Assembly (NCBI RefSeq): GCF_902809855.1
Contig: NZ_CADDWJ010000001.1
Span: 992,001 to 1,056,000 of the forward strand
Length of the DNA: 64,000 nucleotides
Origin: Acinetobacter sp. Marseille-Q1618
GTDB taxonomy: Bacteria; Pseudomonadota; Gammaproteobacteria; Pseudomonadales; Moraxellaceae
Direction of reading: 5' to 3'
Part shown: one piece after another, positions 53,560 to 61,909 of the stretch
How the letters are laid out: each line of letters begins with the position of its first letter
Position numbering within the stretch: position 1 is the stretch's first letter
Notes under the pieces: model-generated
The model's input: the letters and a program-made list of their open reading frames with translations, nothing else
Database searches by the model: none
Told to the model about the DNA's origin: nothing
Made by a program: the position numbers and the translations under genes

Positions 53560-55103
53560 AAAACAGCGCTATTCAGACATTTATTCAACTGTCTAAAGTG
53601 TCACCAACATCATCAGACCTCACTTCACTTTTACAAGAATTGCAAAATTGGCGAGATCAACTCGGTCAAAACTTAGAACAAAGTCTATGTGCAAATCACG
53701 TACTACACCCCGAAAGCGTACTTGCTAACCAACTTCAAACATTGAAGCAATTCCTTTTAGAACATCAACAAAACTGGGACAGCAAATGGCTTGAGTTCGC
53801 CCCAGCACAGTCATTGGCTGATACCTTTGACCATAAAGTGATGCTTTTGGTTTTTGGTAAATTTAATGCAGGTAAAAGTTCTTTATGTAATCTACTTGCG
53901 GATTTTTTTCATTTTCAGGGACAACAGGTTCAATATTTTCATTTAGATCAGGGTGAAATTATTTATGCGCATACACCTTTTAAAGAAGGTGCTACCGAAA
54001 CCACTGCTCGCTTGCAAGGTGTCTGTTTAGGTGAAAGCTTAGTACTACTTGATACCCCAGGACTCCACTCTGTCACCATTGAAAATGCTGAACTTACCCA
54101 ACGTTTTATCGACAGTGCGGATGGAGTTTTATGGTTAAGCAGCTCATCTTCTCCAGGACAAGTTCAAGAACTAGATGCTCTTGGACGAGAATTACGTCGT
54201 CATAAGCCGTTATTGCCGATTATCACACGTAGCGATCAAGTTGAAGAAGATGAAATAGATGGCGAAATTTGCACCATGCTTTGCAACAAAAGTGCTGCAC
54301 AACGCGCATTACAAGAGCAAGATGTTTTACAACGTAGCCAAGAAAAACTCATAGCCATGGCAGTTGATCCATTGCTTTTAAAACATCCCGTTTCTGTTTC
54401 GGCACAAATGGTACGCCAAGCTGAGTTTTCAGCACAGGCAATGTCTGAAGCAGGATTTGAGCATTTATTTAGCGCTTTACTGGATATTATTCATCCTATT
54501 TTAGACTATAAGCAGAGAAAACCTGCTGAAATGTATTTACATTATTTGCAAGAGCATATTCTGCAAGCTTTACAAGATATGTGTGCAAGCACTGTCAAAG
54601 ACATTGAAACTCAACTGGCGCAGATGCAAGCGGCTTTAGAACAGCAACAAAATAAAATCATTGAACAGACATGGCGTAGTGTTGTACCGCAGATCCCTGC
54701 TCTACTTGATCAATATCCAGAAAGGCAATCCATTCAAGCTGTTGTTCAAACGATCCAACAATGGACAGTAGCTGCTTTATCTGAACAAATGACATTACAG
54801 TTAGCAGATTATGCTATTCAGATTGACCCAGTACTTTCTTTGGCTTTAGAACAAGCCATAAGTCATGAAATGCTTTCAGCCACGACCACAGTACAAGAAA
54901 ATATATTTGAACATGAAGGTTTATATAAAGCGCTTACTGCACAATTACAGTTGCAACTGCGTGATATGAGCGACAAAATCATTGCACAATGTACTGAAAT
55001 TTTAGCAGTTCAAACTTTTGAAATAGAAAAGTTTCAGCAACATATCCTAGAATCAGCGCAAGAACTATACAGAATTGCCCACGATATGCGCCATACTGCT
55101 TAA
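53553..55103 (+). CDS. Dynamin-like GTPase, second of a pair
   Basis: A 516-residue dynamin-family GTPase. An N-terminal helical region (1-90) precedes the P-loop GKFNAGKS (102-109), switch I threonines (TETTAR, 148-153), switch II DTPG (167-170) and TRSD (225-228). The rest is predicted helical, with coiled-coil stretches (DIETQLAQMQAALEQQQNKI). GKFNAGKSS and DTPGL are the typical bacterial dynamin forms. Tandem bacterial dynamins usually cooperate, one tethering and one remodelling membranes. Here neither has an obvious membrane anchor. Confidence 0.78.
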   Translation: MLKNSAIQTFIQLSKVSPTSSDLTSLLQELQNWRDQLGQNLEQSLCANHVLHPESVLANQLQTLKQFLLEHQQNWDSKWLEFAPAQSLADTFDHKVMLLVFGKFNAGKSSLCNLLADFFHFQGQQVQYFHLDQGEIIYAHTPFKEGATETTARLQGVCLGESLVLLDTPGLHSVTIENAELTQRFIDSADGVLWLSSSSSPGQVQELDALGRELRRHKPLLPIITRSDQVEEDEIDGEICTMLCNKSAAQRALQEQDVLQRSQEKLIAMAVDPLLLKHPVSVSAQMVRQAEFSAQAMSEAGFEHLFSALLDIIHPILDYKQRKPAEMYLHYLQEHILQALQDMCASTVKDIETQLAQMQAALEQQQNKIIEQTWRSVVPQIPALLDQYPERQSIQAVVQTIQQWTVAALSEQMTLQLADYAIQIDPVLSLALEQAISHEMLSATTTVQENIFEHEGLYKALTAQLQLQLRDMSDKIIAQCTEILAVQTFEIEKFQQHILESAQELYRIAHDMRHTA

Positions 55104-55313
55104 ATATTCTGAGTAAAGCTTGGATGCGAAATTATACCAATCAATAAAATTTTTATAATATATTTCGGAATGTTTTTTTCTGCTTCCAATCATATATTGA
55201 GACGCGGAAACGTCATCCGCAATTGTCTGAGGCAGGACTACCAATGATGAATAATGTTTTTGCAATACATCAACCAATTTGCGGTATTTGTCGAGTTCTG
55301 CGGTGAGGAGCAA
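55065..55313 (-). CDS. Small unknown ORF, possibly a gene fragment
   Basis: An 82-codon frame starting at TTG, with composition like protein (KLVDVLQKHYSSLVVLPQTI, YYKNFIDWYNFASKLYSEYL) but without a ribosome site or recognised family. Its last 39 bases overlap the end of the second dynamin gene on the other strand. Its start lies in a stretch that looks like a dispersed repeat. It may be the tail of a gene disrupted by that repeat. Confidence 0.3.
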   Translation of the reverse strand: MLLTAELDKYRKLVDVLQKHYSSLVVLPQTIADDVSASQYMIGSRKKHSEIYYKNFIDWYNFASKLYSEYLSSMAHIVGNSV

Positions 55314-55616
55314 CGCTCCGCAAGGTGGTTTTCTTGCGCAGTTTCACTGCTCATTTTGCCGAAACAAAAGTAGGTCGAGCCGAAGGCTAGTCGCTAAATA
55401 CAAACTTTAGAAGTAAGACTCCGTCGAAAATAAACCACTTATATTATGTTAATTTCCAAGAATGGTATTACAGCATTTTCAAACAATATATGGCATCACT
55501 GATGTTAATCCATAACATCAGTGATTCAGATAAAGACATCAAAGCTCAATGAAAATCAATGTATTTTCAAGCCTGTGATCAACTAAAAATAGATGAATAG
55601 TTGTCGTAAAATACGA
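55290..55616. repeat. Repeat-like intergenic stretch after the dynamin pair
   Basis: About 300 bp with higher GC than the surroundings at 55290-55440. It contains GGAGCAACGCTCC (short hairpin), GCAGTTTCACTGC (hairpin) and a segment around AAACAAAAGTAGGTCGAGCC. The mix of small hairpins and unusual composition suggests a dispersed repeat or mobile-element remnant. The remaining 170 bp up to the porin stop show only a short inverted repeat (TCACTGATGTTA... TAACATCAGTGA) that could be the porin terminator. Confidence 0.4.
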
Positions 55617-56879
55617 TTAAAAAGTAACTTTAGTCCCTAAGGCAAATACTAAGGCATTATCCAAATCATGTGAGGCACCTGGATGCACGATGTATTGCAA
55701 ACTTGGGCGTAACATCAGCCATTTGGTTGGATTATAGCTATAGTTTAATTCAATATTGTATTCTGCATCCGCATCATACTGTGGCTTGCCTTCACGAAAA
55801 CGATCATTCACATGAATACGGTTAATACCAAAGCCTAAATTATCATTCGGCAATTCATCCACTAAACCATAATATTTCAACCCAATTTGTTGAGAGTTAT
55901 CAACTTTGTTGGTGCTACGATTATGGAAAGTAAAGTTAGCAAAACTGTGTAAACCTTGCTTGCCTGAACCTGTAGAAGTCAATTGCTGATCAAAATTAAA
56001 CCAAAAACCATAGGTATGATCTTCTGCTTCACCTGTGCGAATATCTTTTTGATTTTTAACCTCATCCGCAGTGTTATACATCGCACCGACACGATATGTT
56101 CCTGCCAAACCATTCAAAAATGCTTTTGGTTGCCAAATCATTTCTACAGGAATCGTCACGCCATCGGCTTGATCAGTGTCTAGATTCCAACCATGTCGTT
56201 CTAAAGCATTTTGCGGATTATATTCATATACGCCGATTTGCGCAGCAACTTCGGGGTTGACCTGATATTTTAAACGTCCGCCCCACTGTGCAATGGGCGA
56301 GTTATACCAAATTCCACTTTGCCATTTTCCCATTTGTGATGCGCAAAATGAATTATTTTGAAACTCACACGACATCACATTAAAGTCAGCACCAATCCCT
56401 AAGCGTCCTAACTTAATATTTAAGCCTTGTTCCTTAAAATTCTTTTCTAAAGACAATTCTGTTAGACGACTTTTACTATTACCTCGTCCATAATTGGCTT
56501 GGACATTGGCAATATGTGCAATAGAAGGGTCAGAAATAGCGTCCGAAGAGACACTTTGTCCTTGTCGAGCGGTTACGGTACTGCGAATGGTGACACCTTC
56601 CCAATTTACCAATTTCTCCATGTCTAAACTAGTGCCTAATAAAAATTGACTGGCATATTTTGGCGCTTGTCCCGAATCATCACCACCATCTGCCAAATAA
56701 GCAGTATCTACAATGGCTGTCGCATCCAGCTTAATGCCTTTTTCGACAAGTTCGGTTCGTTTTCCATTCCAATCCCCAAACAAATAGCTGCTATTTTTAT
56801 CAAATGCACTTTGTGCTGCATAGACTGGCATACTCATCAATGAAAAAATTGGGATTACTTGTTTGATAAAATTTGACAT
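55617..56879 (-). CDS. OprB-family carbohydrate-selective porin
   Basis: A 420-residue outer-membrane porin. The signal peptide ends at VYAAQSA (about residue 22). LFGDWNGKRTELVEKGIKL is the OprB opening. Many short beta strands follow, and the last strand ends in phenylalanine (FALGTKVTF). OprB porins pass glucose and other polar solutes. The solute here is unknown; the neighbours on the same strand are hydrolases and small membrane proteins. Confidence 0.85.
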   Translation of the reverse strand: MSNFIKQVIPIFSLMSMPVYAAQSAFDKNSSYLFGDWNGKRTELVEKGIKLDATAIVDTAYLADGGDDSGQAPKYASQFLLGTSLDMEKLVNWEGVTIRSTVTARQGQSVSSDAISDPSIAHIANVQANYGRGNSKSRLTELSLEKNFKEQGLNIKLGRLGIGADFNVMSCEFQNNSFCASQMGKWQSGIWYNSPIAQWGGRLKYQVNPEVAAQIGVYEYNPQNALERHGWNLDTDQADGVTIPVEMIWQPKAFLNGLAGTYRVGAMYNTADEVKNQKDIRTGEAEDHTYGFWFNFDQQLTSTGSGKQGLHSFANFTFHNRSTNKVDNSQQIGLKYYGLVDELPNDNLGFGINRIHVNDRFREGKPQYDADAEYNIELNYSYNPTKWLMLRPSLQYIVHPGASHDLDNALVFALGTKVTF

Positions 56880-56923
56880 TATTCACCCTTGTGCTTGTCA
56901 CTCAAATCATGACAGCCTGCTCA

Positions 56924-57511
56924 CTATTCGCTTTGATGATCTTTAAAATATTGTTCAATCTTTTTATTGGGTAAAAACAAAAAAACCGCCAGTACCGCTA
57001 ATGCCAGTAATGTCAATTTGGTATTGATAAAACTAAGAAAAATGGATGTGCCATAAAGCAAGACAGAAATAAATAATTTATTATCTTTACCCAATAAGTG
57101 GGCAGCTAAAGAGTCCGCCCCCTCTAACTTGATCAGCGTTTTTTCCAATAAACGATAAGACAATGAACACATAAACAGAATAAATGCATACAGTGCTGTC
57201 GGGGTTTGAGCATAGTTGCTATAAGATGACCATCCTGTGGTCAACGGAATCATGGTTAACCAAAACATCAAGTGCAAATTTACCCATAAAATTTTGCCAT
57301 TAATGCTTTTTACCACTTGAAATAAATGGTGATGATTATTCCAATAAATCCCGATATAAATAAAACTCAAGATATAACTAAAAATCAGATGTAACTCACC
57401 TTTAAGTGCGGATAGATCATGACCTTCAGGAATTTTAAGCTCCAATAGCATGACAGTAATAATAATTGCAAAAATTCCATCACTGATCGTTTCTAATCGG
57501 AGCTTATTCAT
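56924..57511 (-). CDS. TMEM175/DUF1211-family channel-like membrane protein
   Basis: A 195-residue integral membrane protein with about six helices. The first helix RLETISDGIFAIIITVMLLEL carries the TMEM175 signature (R-x3-SDG-x-FAI). Helix 2-3 has NNHHHLFQVV. Bacterial members form leaky potassium channels as tetramers. It is 11 bp downstream of a DUF1275 gene on the same strand, suggesting co-transcription. Confidence 0.82.
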   Translation of the reverse strand: MNKLRLETISDGIFAIIITVMLLELKIPEGHDLSALKGELHLIFSYILSFIYIGIYWNNHHHLFQVVKSINGKILWVNLHLMFWLTMIPLTTGWSSYSNYAQTPTALYAFILFMCSLSYRLLEKTLIKLEGADSLAAHLLGKDNKLFISVLLYGTSIFLSFINTKLTLLALAVLAVFLFLPNKKIEQYFKDHQSE

Positions 57512-57522
57512 TTGTTATCCCT

Positions 57523-58230
57523 CTACTGAGGCTCAACAAATCGCTGTTTTGCAGCGAGATAAGACAAATACAACACAGGCAGAATGAAGAAAGCGACACT
57601 CCAAAAATCTAAATACACATATAAAAATGCACCTAAAAATGCGCCGAGCACAAAACCAATCACAATACTTAAGCTGTGCTGTAACTTCTGTTTGTTATCC
57701 TCAGTTTTATTGCGTAGATAATTTGAAATATCAATCCCAAGCTGTGTAGTATTTCCCGTCATCATCGTACTTGGGCTGATGTGTTTAATTAAAGTTTTGC
57801 TTGAGGTATTTCGAATGGCTAAAGCAATCAAACCTAGACCACCAGTGATTGCCACAGTCACACTGTTGGCATCTTTAAATGGCTCGAAATATAATCCTGC
57901 TAGCATAAAACCTGTTAAAAAAATGGCTTCACCCAAAAACAAATAACTTAAAGTCGTATGTTTTTGAGTACTGCGGTCAATCCAATATTTAGTAATTGCG
58001 ACAGTCAAAATAAATAAAGGAATTGCACCCAGTTTAATCCAAATACCTGCGCCACCTTTGACCCAAGCAGCTCCTGCCAAGACCAAGTTTCCTGTCACGT
58101 GTGCGGTAAAAAAACCAAATAATGCAATAAAACCAATGGTATCAATTGCACCACCGACAATGGTCAGTAAAATTGGATCTCGACAAATGCTCCAAAACCC
58201 TTTGGTTTTAGCCGTTTCTACATTTTCCAT
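57523..58230 (-). CDS. DUF1275 (YoaK-like) membrane protein, copy 1
   Basis: A 235-residue protein with about six membrane helices. The DUF1275 hallmarks are IDTIGFIALFGFFTAHVTGNLVLAGAAW near the start and STMMTGNTTQLGIDISNYL in the middle. Function is unknown. It shares this pattern with the gene just upstream, but the two proteins have diverged substantially. Confidence 0.82.
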   Translation of the reverse strand: MENVETAKTKGFWSICRDPILLTIVGGAIDTIGFIALFGFFTAHVTGNLVLAGAAWVKGGAGIWIKLGAIPLFILTVAITKYWIDRSTQKHTTLSYLFLGEAIFLTGFMLAGLYFEPFKDANSVTVAITGGLGLIALAIRNTSSKTLIKHISPSTMMTGNTTQLGIDISNYLRNKTEDNKQKLQHSLSIVIGFVLGAFLGAFLYVYLDFWSVAFFILPVLYLSYLAAKQRFVEPQ

Positions 58231-58265
58231 TTTAAAAATCCTGAATAAATCAAACTGTATAAAAA

Positions 58266-58946
58266 TTATGCTTTTTTATAGTTTTCTCGATAGATATAGG
58301 TTAAAACCAATAAAATCGGTGGCACGATAAACAACCATAGAAGCGCAGACTTATATACGATCGCAGCAATTGCACATCCCAAAGCAAAACTCAACATGGT
58401 CGGCAAGATCGAATATACGCGTTGATAAATCTGTGCTTTTTTCTCCGTAGACGGCTTAGAAAAAAGTTCACCAATGTCTAGCATGAGCTGTGTGGTTGAA
58501 CCTGTCATCACTGTGGTTGGTGATTCTTTTAACCAATGAATACGATGCATGGCATTTTGTATCGCCATTGCTGCCACCAGCAACATGCCCACAATAAAAC
58601 TAATCAGCGTATCGTGTTTAGGAAAAGGTAAATAAAAAACTGAAAGTACTGCAGCCAAACTAAACAACACAAACATAAGCTTTAGAAGAAATGTATACGA
58701 GTTTTTCTGAAGTTTTAAAAATCGCTGATCAATCAGTTTGGTCAATAAAACCATCAGACAAAACATCGGCAAAGCAGCAAGTTTCGCCCATGCACCAGTT
58801 TGACTGTCTGAGACCAAAGCTGCTCCCAAAGTCACAAAGTTACCTGTGACATGTGCAGCAAATAAACCGTGCAATGCCAAAAAGCTTGCTGTATCGACAT
58901 AACCTGCATTAAAACTTAAAATTTTTCCCAGATGAATTCGCATCAT
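58266..58946 (-). CDS. DUF1275 (YoaK-like) membrane protein, copy 2
   Basis: A 226-residue six-helix membrane protein with the same hallmarks (VDTASFLALHGLFAAHVTGNFVTLGAAL and TTVMTGSTTQLMLDIGEL). Function unknown. The two copies, the TMEM175-like gene and the XapX gene form a row of small membrane proteins on one strand. An alternative start one codon later (second Met) is equally possible. Confidence 0.82.
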   Translation of the reverse strand: MMRIHLGKILSFNAGYVDTASFLALHGLFAAHVTGNFVTLGAALVSDSQTGAWAKLAALPMFCLMVLLTKLIDQRFLKLQKNSYTFLLKLMFVLFSLAAVLSVFYLPFPKHDTLISFIVGMLLVAAMAIQNAMHRIHWLKESPTTVMTGSTTQLMLDIGELFSKPSTEKKAQIYQRVYSILPTMLSFALGCAIAAIVYKSALLWLFIVPPILLVLTYIYRENYKKA

Positions 58947-58966
58947 TTATTCCAAAGCTTTGGTTT

Positions 58967-59131
58967 TTAAGTCATTAAATTTTTGATCACAGGGATCAAT
59001 TGTTCACCCACGACCATGCCCAACAAACCACAAAGCGCAACCAATGGTGGTGCTGGAGATTTCACATGAAGTACGTAATACAGAACACCAACAAGCAGTC
59101 CAACTGCTAAAGAAATTAAATACATTTTCAT
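58967..59131 (-). CDS. XapX-domain (DUF1427) small membrane protein
   Basis: A 54-residue protein with two short hydrophobic segments, MYLISLAVGLLVGVLYYVL and LVALCGLLGMVVGEQLIPVI, joined by the conserved HVKSPAPP turn. This is the XapX/DUF1427 pattern. Function is unknown. Family members often sit beside amidohydrolase and isochorismatase-fold hydrolase genes, as here. The ATG at 59131 lies just after the terminator of the amidohydrolase gene; no strong ribosome site is visible. Confidence 0.82.
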   Translation of the reverse strand: MKMYLISLAVGLLVGVLYYVLHVKSPAPPLVALCGLLGMVVGEQLIPVIKNLMT

Positions 59132-59144
59132 GAGGTATGCTCTA

Positions 59145-59175
59145 AAATCCCACCCTAAACCTCAGGTGGGAGTTT
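59145..59175 (-). terminator. Terminator of the amidohydrolase gene
   Basis: TCCCACC (59148-59154) pairs with GGTGGGA (59165-59171) over a 10-base loop. On the minus strand TTTTAGAG follows. It stands 20 bases after the amidohydrolase stop and in front of the xapX start. Confidence 0.75.
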
Positions 59176-59190
59176 TTAAATGGTGTTTCG

Positions 59191-61065
59191 TTAGAAAGCA
59201 AAACATGAACAGCCTAGCGCACCCCAGAATGATTTTTTGTCTTTATCATTCACAGGAACATCAAGCATCCATGCATGTGAATGTCCGTGCATACCACAAC
59301 TGCTAGAACACGCACACATTGCCGAATTATTTTGTAAAGGTTGTAAAGATGGCGCATTGCGGTTTTCAGACAAACGCCACTGACCACCAAAACGTTTTAC
59401 TGGAGACCATTCAGGCGAAGCTGGTGGAAGTGGTGGATCTTCTTGTTTAAATTCCGCACCTGCATAAACCACTTTACCGTTCATGACTGTCATGACTGAT
59501 TCGATAAACTGAATCTCATCACCTTCAACTGAAAAATAGTCATCTGAAAGCACAACTAGATCAGCGTGTTCACCCGTAGCTAAGGCACCCTTTTGGCTTT
59601 GCTCACCTGAGAACCATGCAGAACCTTTGGTCCAAAGTTTTAAAGCAGTCTGACGATCAAGCAAATCTTTTTCATCATATAACGGTAAACCGCCCACTGT
59701 TTTACCTGTGGTGAGCCACGCTAAACATACCCATGGGTTGTAGGATGCCACACGTGTTGCGTCCGTGCCTGCACCCACAGGCACACCAAGCTCAAGCATT
59801 TTTTTCACGGGTGGTGTGTCTTTTGCTGCTTCTGCACCATAACGCTGGACAAAGATTTCACCTTGATATGCCATACGATGTTGAATGGCAATACCACCGC
59901 CTAATGCGCCAATACGCTCAATATTTTTTTCAGATACAGTTTCGGCATGGTCAATAATAAAACGAGTTTCAAATGGTTTTTTTGCATTAACACGTTCAAA
60001 AACATTTAATAAACGCGTGATACTTTCATCATAAGTTGCATGGATACGAAACGGCCATTTCTTCTCAGATAAATGCTCGACGATTGCTTCTAATTCACCT
60101 TCCATTTTTTCAGGTAAGTCAGGACGTGGCTCATAAAAATCCTCAAAGTCACCAGCCGACCAAGTGAGGTTTTCACCTGCACCGTTCATCATGAACAATG
60201 AATCGCCATCACCTGGAAAGGTCATTTCTGTCCATTTCTTATAATCTTCAAGCTCAGAGCCTGCATTTTGTGCAAAAAGGTTATAGGCGATACGCACCGT
60301 CATTTGGTCTTTTTCATGAAGTTCACGAATAACATCATAATCTTCAGGATAATTTTGACCACCGCCCCCAGCATCAATCGCAGAGGTTAAACCTAAACGG
60401 TTCAACTCACGCATAAAATGACGTGTTGAATTGATCTGATCTTCAACAGGTAATTTGGGTGCTTTACCTAAAGTTGAGTACAAAATCGCAGCCGATGGCG
60501 TTGCTAACAACAAACCAGTCGGCTCACCTTTTTCATCACGTTCAATTTTCCCACCCGGTGGATCAGGTGTATCTTTATTAAAACCAAGTACATCAAGTGC
60601 TGCACGGTTTAGCATAGCACTGGCATATAGATGCAAAACAAATACTGGGGTATCAGGTGCAGCTTTATTGATTTCAGCCAAAGTCGGTAAGCGTTTTTCA
60701 GCAAATTGGAACTCTGTCCACCCACCAACCACACGCACCCACTGTGGTGCAGGGGTATTATCCGCTTGTTCTTTTAAGAGTTTTAGCGCATCAGCAACCG
60801 ATGGCACACCTTCCCATCGTAACTCCATGTTGTAGTTTAAGCCACCACGAATGATATGTAAGTGGCTATCATTTAAACCAGGAATCACACGACGACCATT
60901 TAAGCTAATGACTTTAGTTGTATCATTTGCCAACTTCATGATGCTGTCTTCATCACCTGTCGCAACAACTTTCCCATCGGCAATTGCAATGGCTTCTACT
61001 TCTGGTTTTTTCGGATCGAGCGTTGTTATTTTTCCGTTTTTGAGAATCAACTGTACATCAGACAT
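59191..61065 (-). CDS. YtcJ-type amidohydrolase with cysteine/histidine-rich tail
   Basis: A 624-residue metal-dependent amidohydrolase (COG1574). The N-terminal composite sandwich domain leads into the metal motif GLNDSHLHIIRGG. Further metal-site regions are IHATYDESI, FIIDHAETVS and GAGTDATRVASYNPW. The C-terminus carries CACSSSCGMHGHSHAW and ends GCSCFAF: five cysteines and three histidines that look like an added metal site. GGAGAAGATC before the ATG at 61065 fixes the start; upstream in-frame codons are discarded. Substrate unknown. Confidence 0.85.
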   Translation of the reverse strand: MSDVQLILKNGKITTLDPKKPEVEAIAIADGKVVATGDEDSIMKLANDTTKVISLNGRRVIPGLNDSHLHIIRGGLNYNMELRWEGVPSVADALKLLKEQADNTPAPQWVRVVGGWTEFQFAEKRLPTLAEINKAAPDTPVFVLHLYASAMLNRAALDVLGFNKDTPDPPGGKIERDEKGEPTGLLLATPSAAILYSTLGKAPKLPVEDQINSTRHFMRELNRLGLTSAIDAGGGGQNYPEDYDVIRELHEKDQMTVRIAYNLFAQNAGSELEDYKKWTEMTFPGDGDSLFMMNGAGENLTWSAGDFEDFYEPRPDLPEKMEGELEAIVEHLSEKKWPFRIHATYDESITRLLNVFERVNAKKPFETRFIIDHAETVSEKNIERIGALGGGIAIQHRMAYQGEIFVQRYGAEAAKDTPPVKKMLELGVPVGAGTDATRVASYNPWVCLAWLTTGKTVGGLPLYDEKDLLDRQTALKLWTKGSAWFSGEQSQKGALATGEHADLVVLSDDYFSVEGDEIQFIESVMTVMNGKVVYAGAEFKQEDPPLPPASPEWSPVKRFGGQWRLSENRNAPSLQPLQNNSAMCACSSSCGMHGHSHAWMLDVPVNDKDKKSFWGALGCSCFAF

Positions 61066-61094
61066 GATCTTCTCCATTGCATGGATAATTTGAG

Positions 61095-61127
61095 TTAAAA
61101 AATAAGGCATTGTTTCATGCCTTATTT
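61095..61127 (-). terminator. Hairpin between hydrolase copy 1 and the amidohydrolase gene
   Basis: AAATAAGGCAT (61100-61110) pairs with ATGCCTTATTT (61117-61127) with a 6-base loop. On the minus strand a TTTTTT tract follows. It is a good terminator seven bases after the hydrolase stop, so the amidohydrolase gene may be expressed at a lower level by read-through. Confidence 0.75.
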
Positions 61128-61134
61128 AAATCTA

Positions 61135-61821
61135 TTATTTTGCTGCAACTGGTGCTAATACTTCGTGTGGTGTTTTGGTTCTTTCTGGTGCTTTATGGAC
61201 CATTGTGTAAGCATAGTCAGCGCCCATGCCATACGCACCTGAGTGTTCACGCACAATATCCATCACTGCATCATAAGTATCACGTTTCGCCCAATCACGT
61301 TGCCATTCAAGTAAAACTTGCTGCCATGTCACTGGAATGACACCTGCTTGAATCATGCGTTGCATCGCATAATCATGTGCTTCTTTGGTGGTACCGCCTG
61401 AAGCATCTGCCACCATGTAAATTTCATAGTCGCCTTCGAGCATTGCACCAAAAGAGAAAGTAATATTACACACTTCAGTCCATAGCCCTGAAACAATGAC
61501 TTTTTTACGATCATTTTTTGCCAGCGCATCACGCACTTTTTGATCATCCCAAGAGTTCATTGAAGTACGCTCCAATAATGGTGCATTTGGAAATACATCT
61601 AATAACTCTGGAAAGGTGTGACCAGAAAAGCTTTCTGTTTCTACGGTGGTAATCGTGGTTGGAATATTAAAAACTTTGGCAGCTTTTGCTAAACCTACAA
61701 CATTGTTCTTTAAAGTTTGACGGTCTATCGACTGCACGCCAAACGCCATTTGCGGTTGTTGATCAATAAAAATAACCTGACAATTGCTTGGTGTAAGTTG
61801 TTCTAAAAGTGACTTATTCAT
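61135..61821 (-). CDS. Isochorismatase-fold (YcaC-like) hydrolase, copy 1
   Basis: A 228-residue cysteine hydrolase of the isochorismatase superfamily. The catalytic aspartate is in VIFIDQQPQMAFGV, the lysine/loop region in ERTSMNSWDDQKV, and the cysteine in VSGLWTEVCNITFSFGAMLEG. YcaC-like proteins form ring-shaped octamers and have no settled substrate. It differs from copy 2 at only four residues (near 12 and near the C-terminus). Transcribed after copy 2 and before the amidohydrolase. Confidence 0.88.
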   Translation of the reverse strand: MNKSLLEQLTPSNCQVIFIDQQPQMAFGVQSIDRQTLKNNVVGLAKAAKVFNIPTTITTVETESFSGHTFPELLDVFPNAPLLERTSMNSWDDQKVRDALAKNDRKKVIVSGLWTEVCNITFSFGAMLEGDYEIYMVADASGGTTKEAHDYAMQRMIQAGVIPVTWQQVLLEWQRDWAKRDTYDAVMDIVREHSGAYGMGADYAYTMVHKAPERTKTPHEVLAPVAAK

Positions 61822-61909
61822 GTGAAATACTCTATGTTGTCGTGAAGTGATGTCAAAAGATTAATTTTATTTGGCACTAAAAACAGTACTATTTTTAGAA
61901 CGCTGCATC

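Noticed and set aside
60455..60835. 126-residue open frame opposite the amidohydrolase gene
   Set aside because: Same reason: antisense shadow of a well-supported gene.
61840..61905. Terminator between the two hydrolase copies
   Set aside because: CTAAAAA and TTTTTAG can pair, but the stem is short and purely A/T except for one pair, too weak to call.
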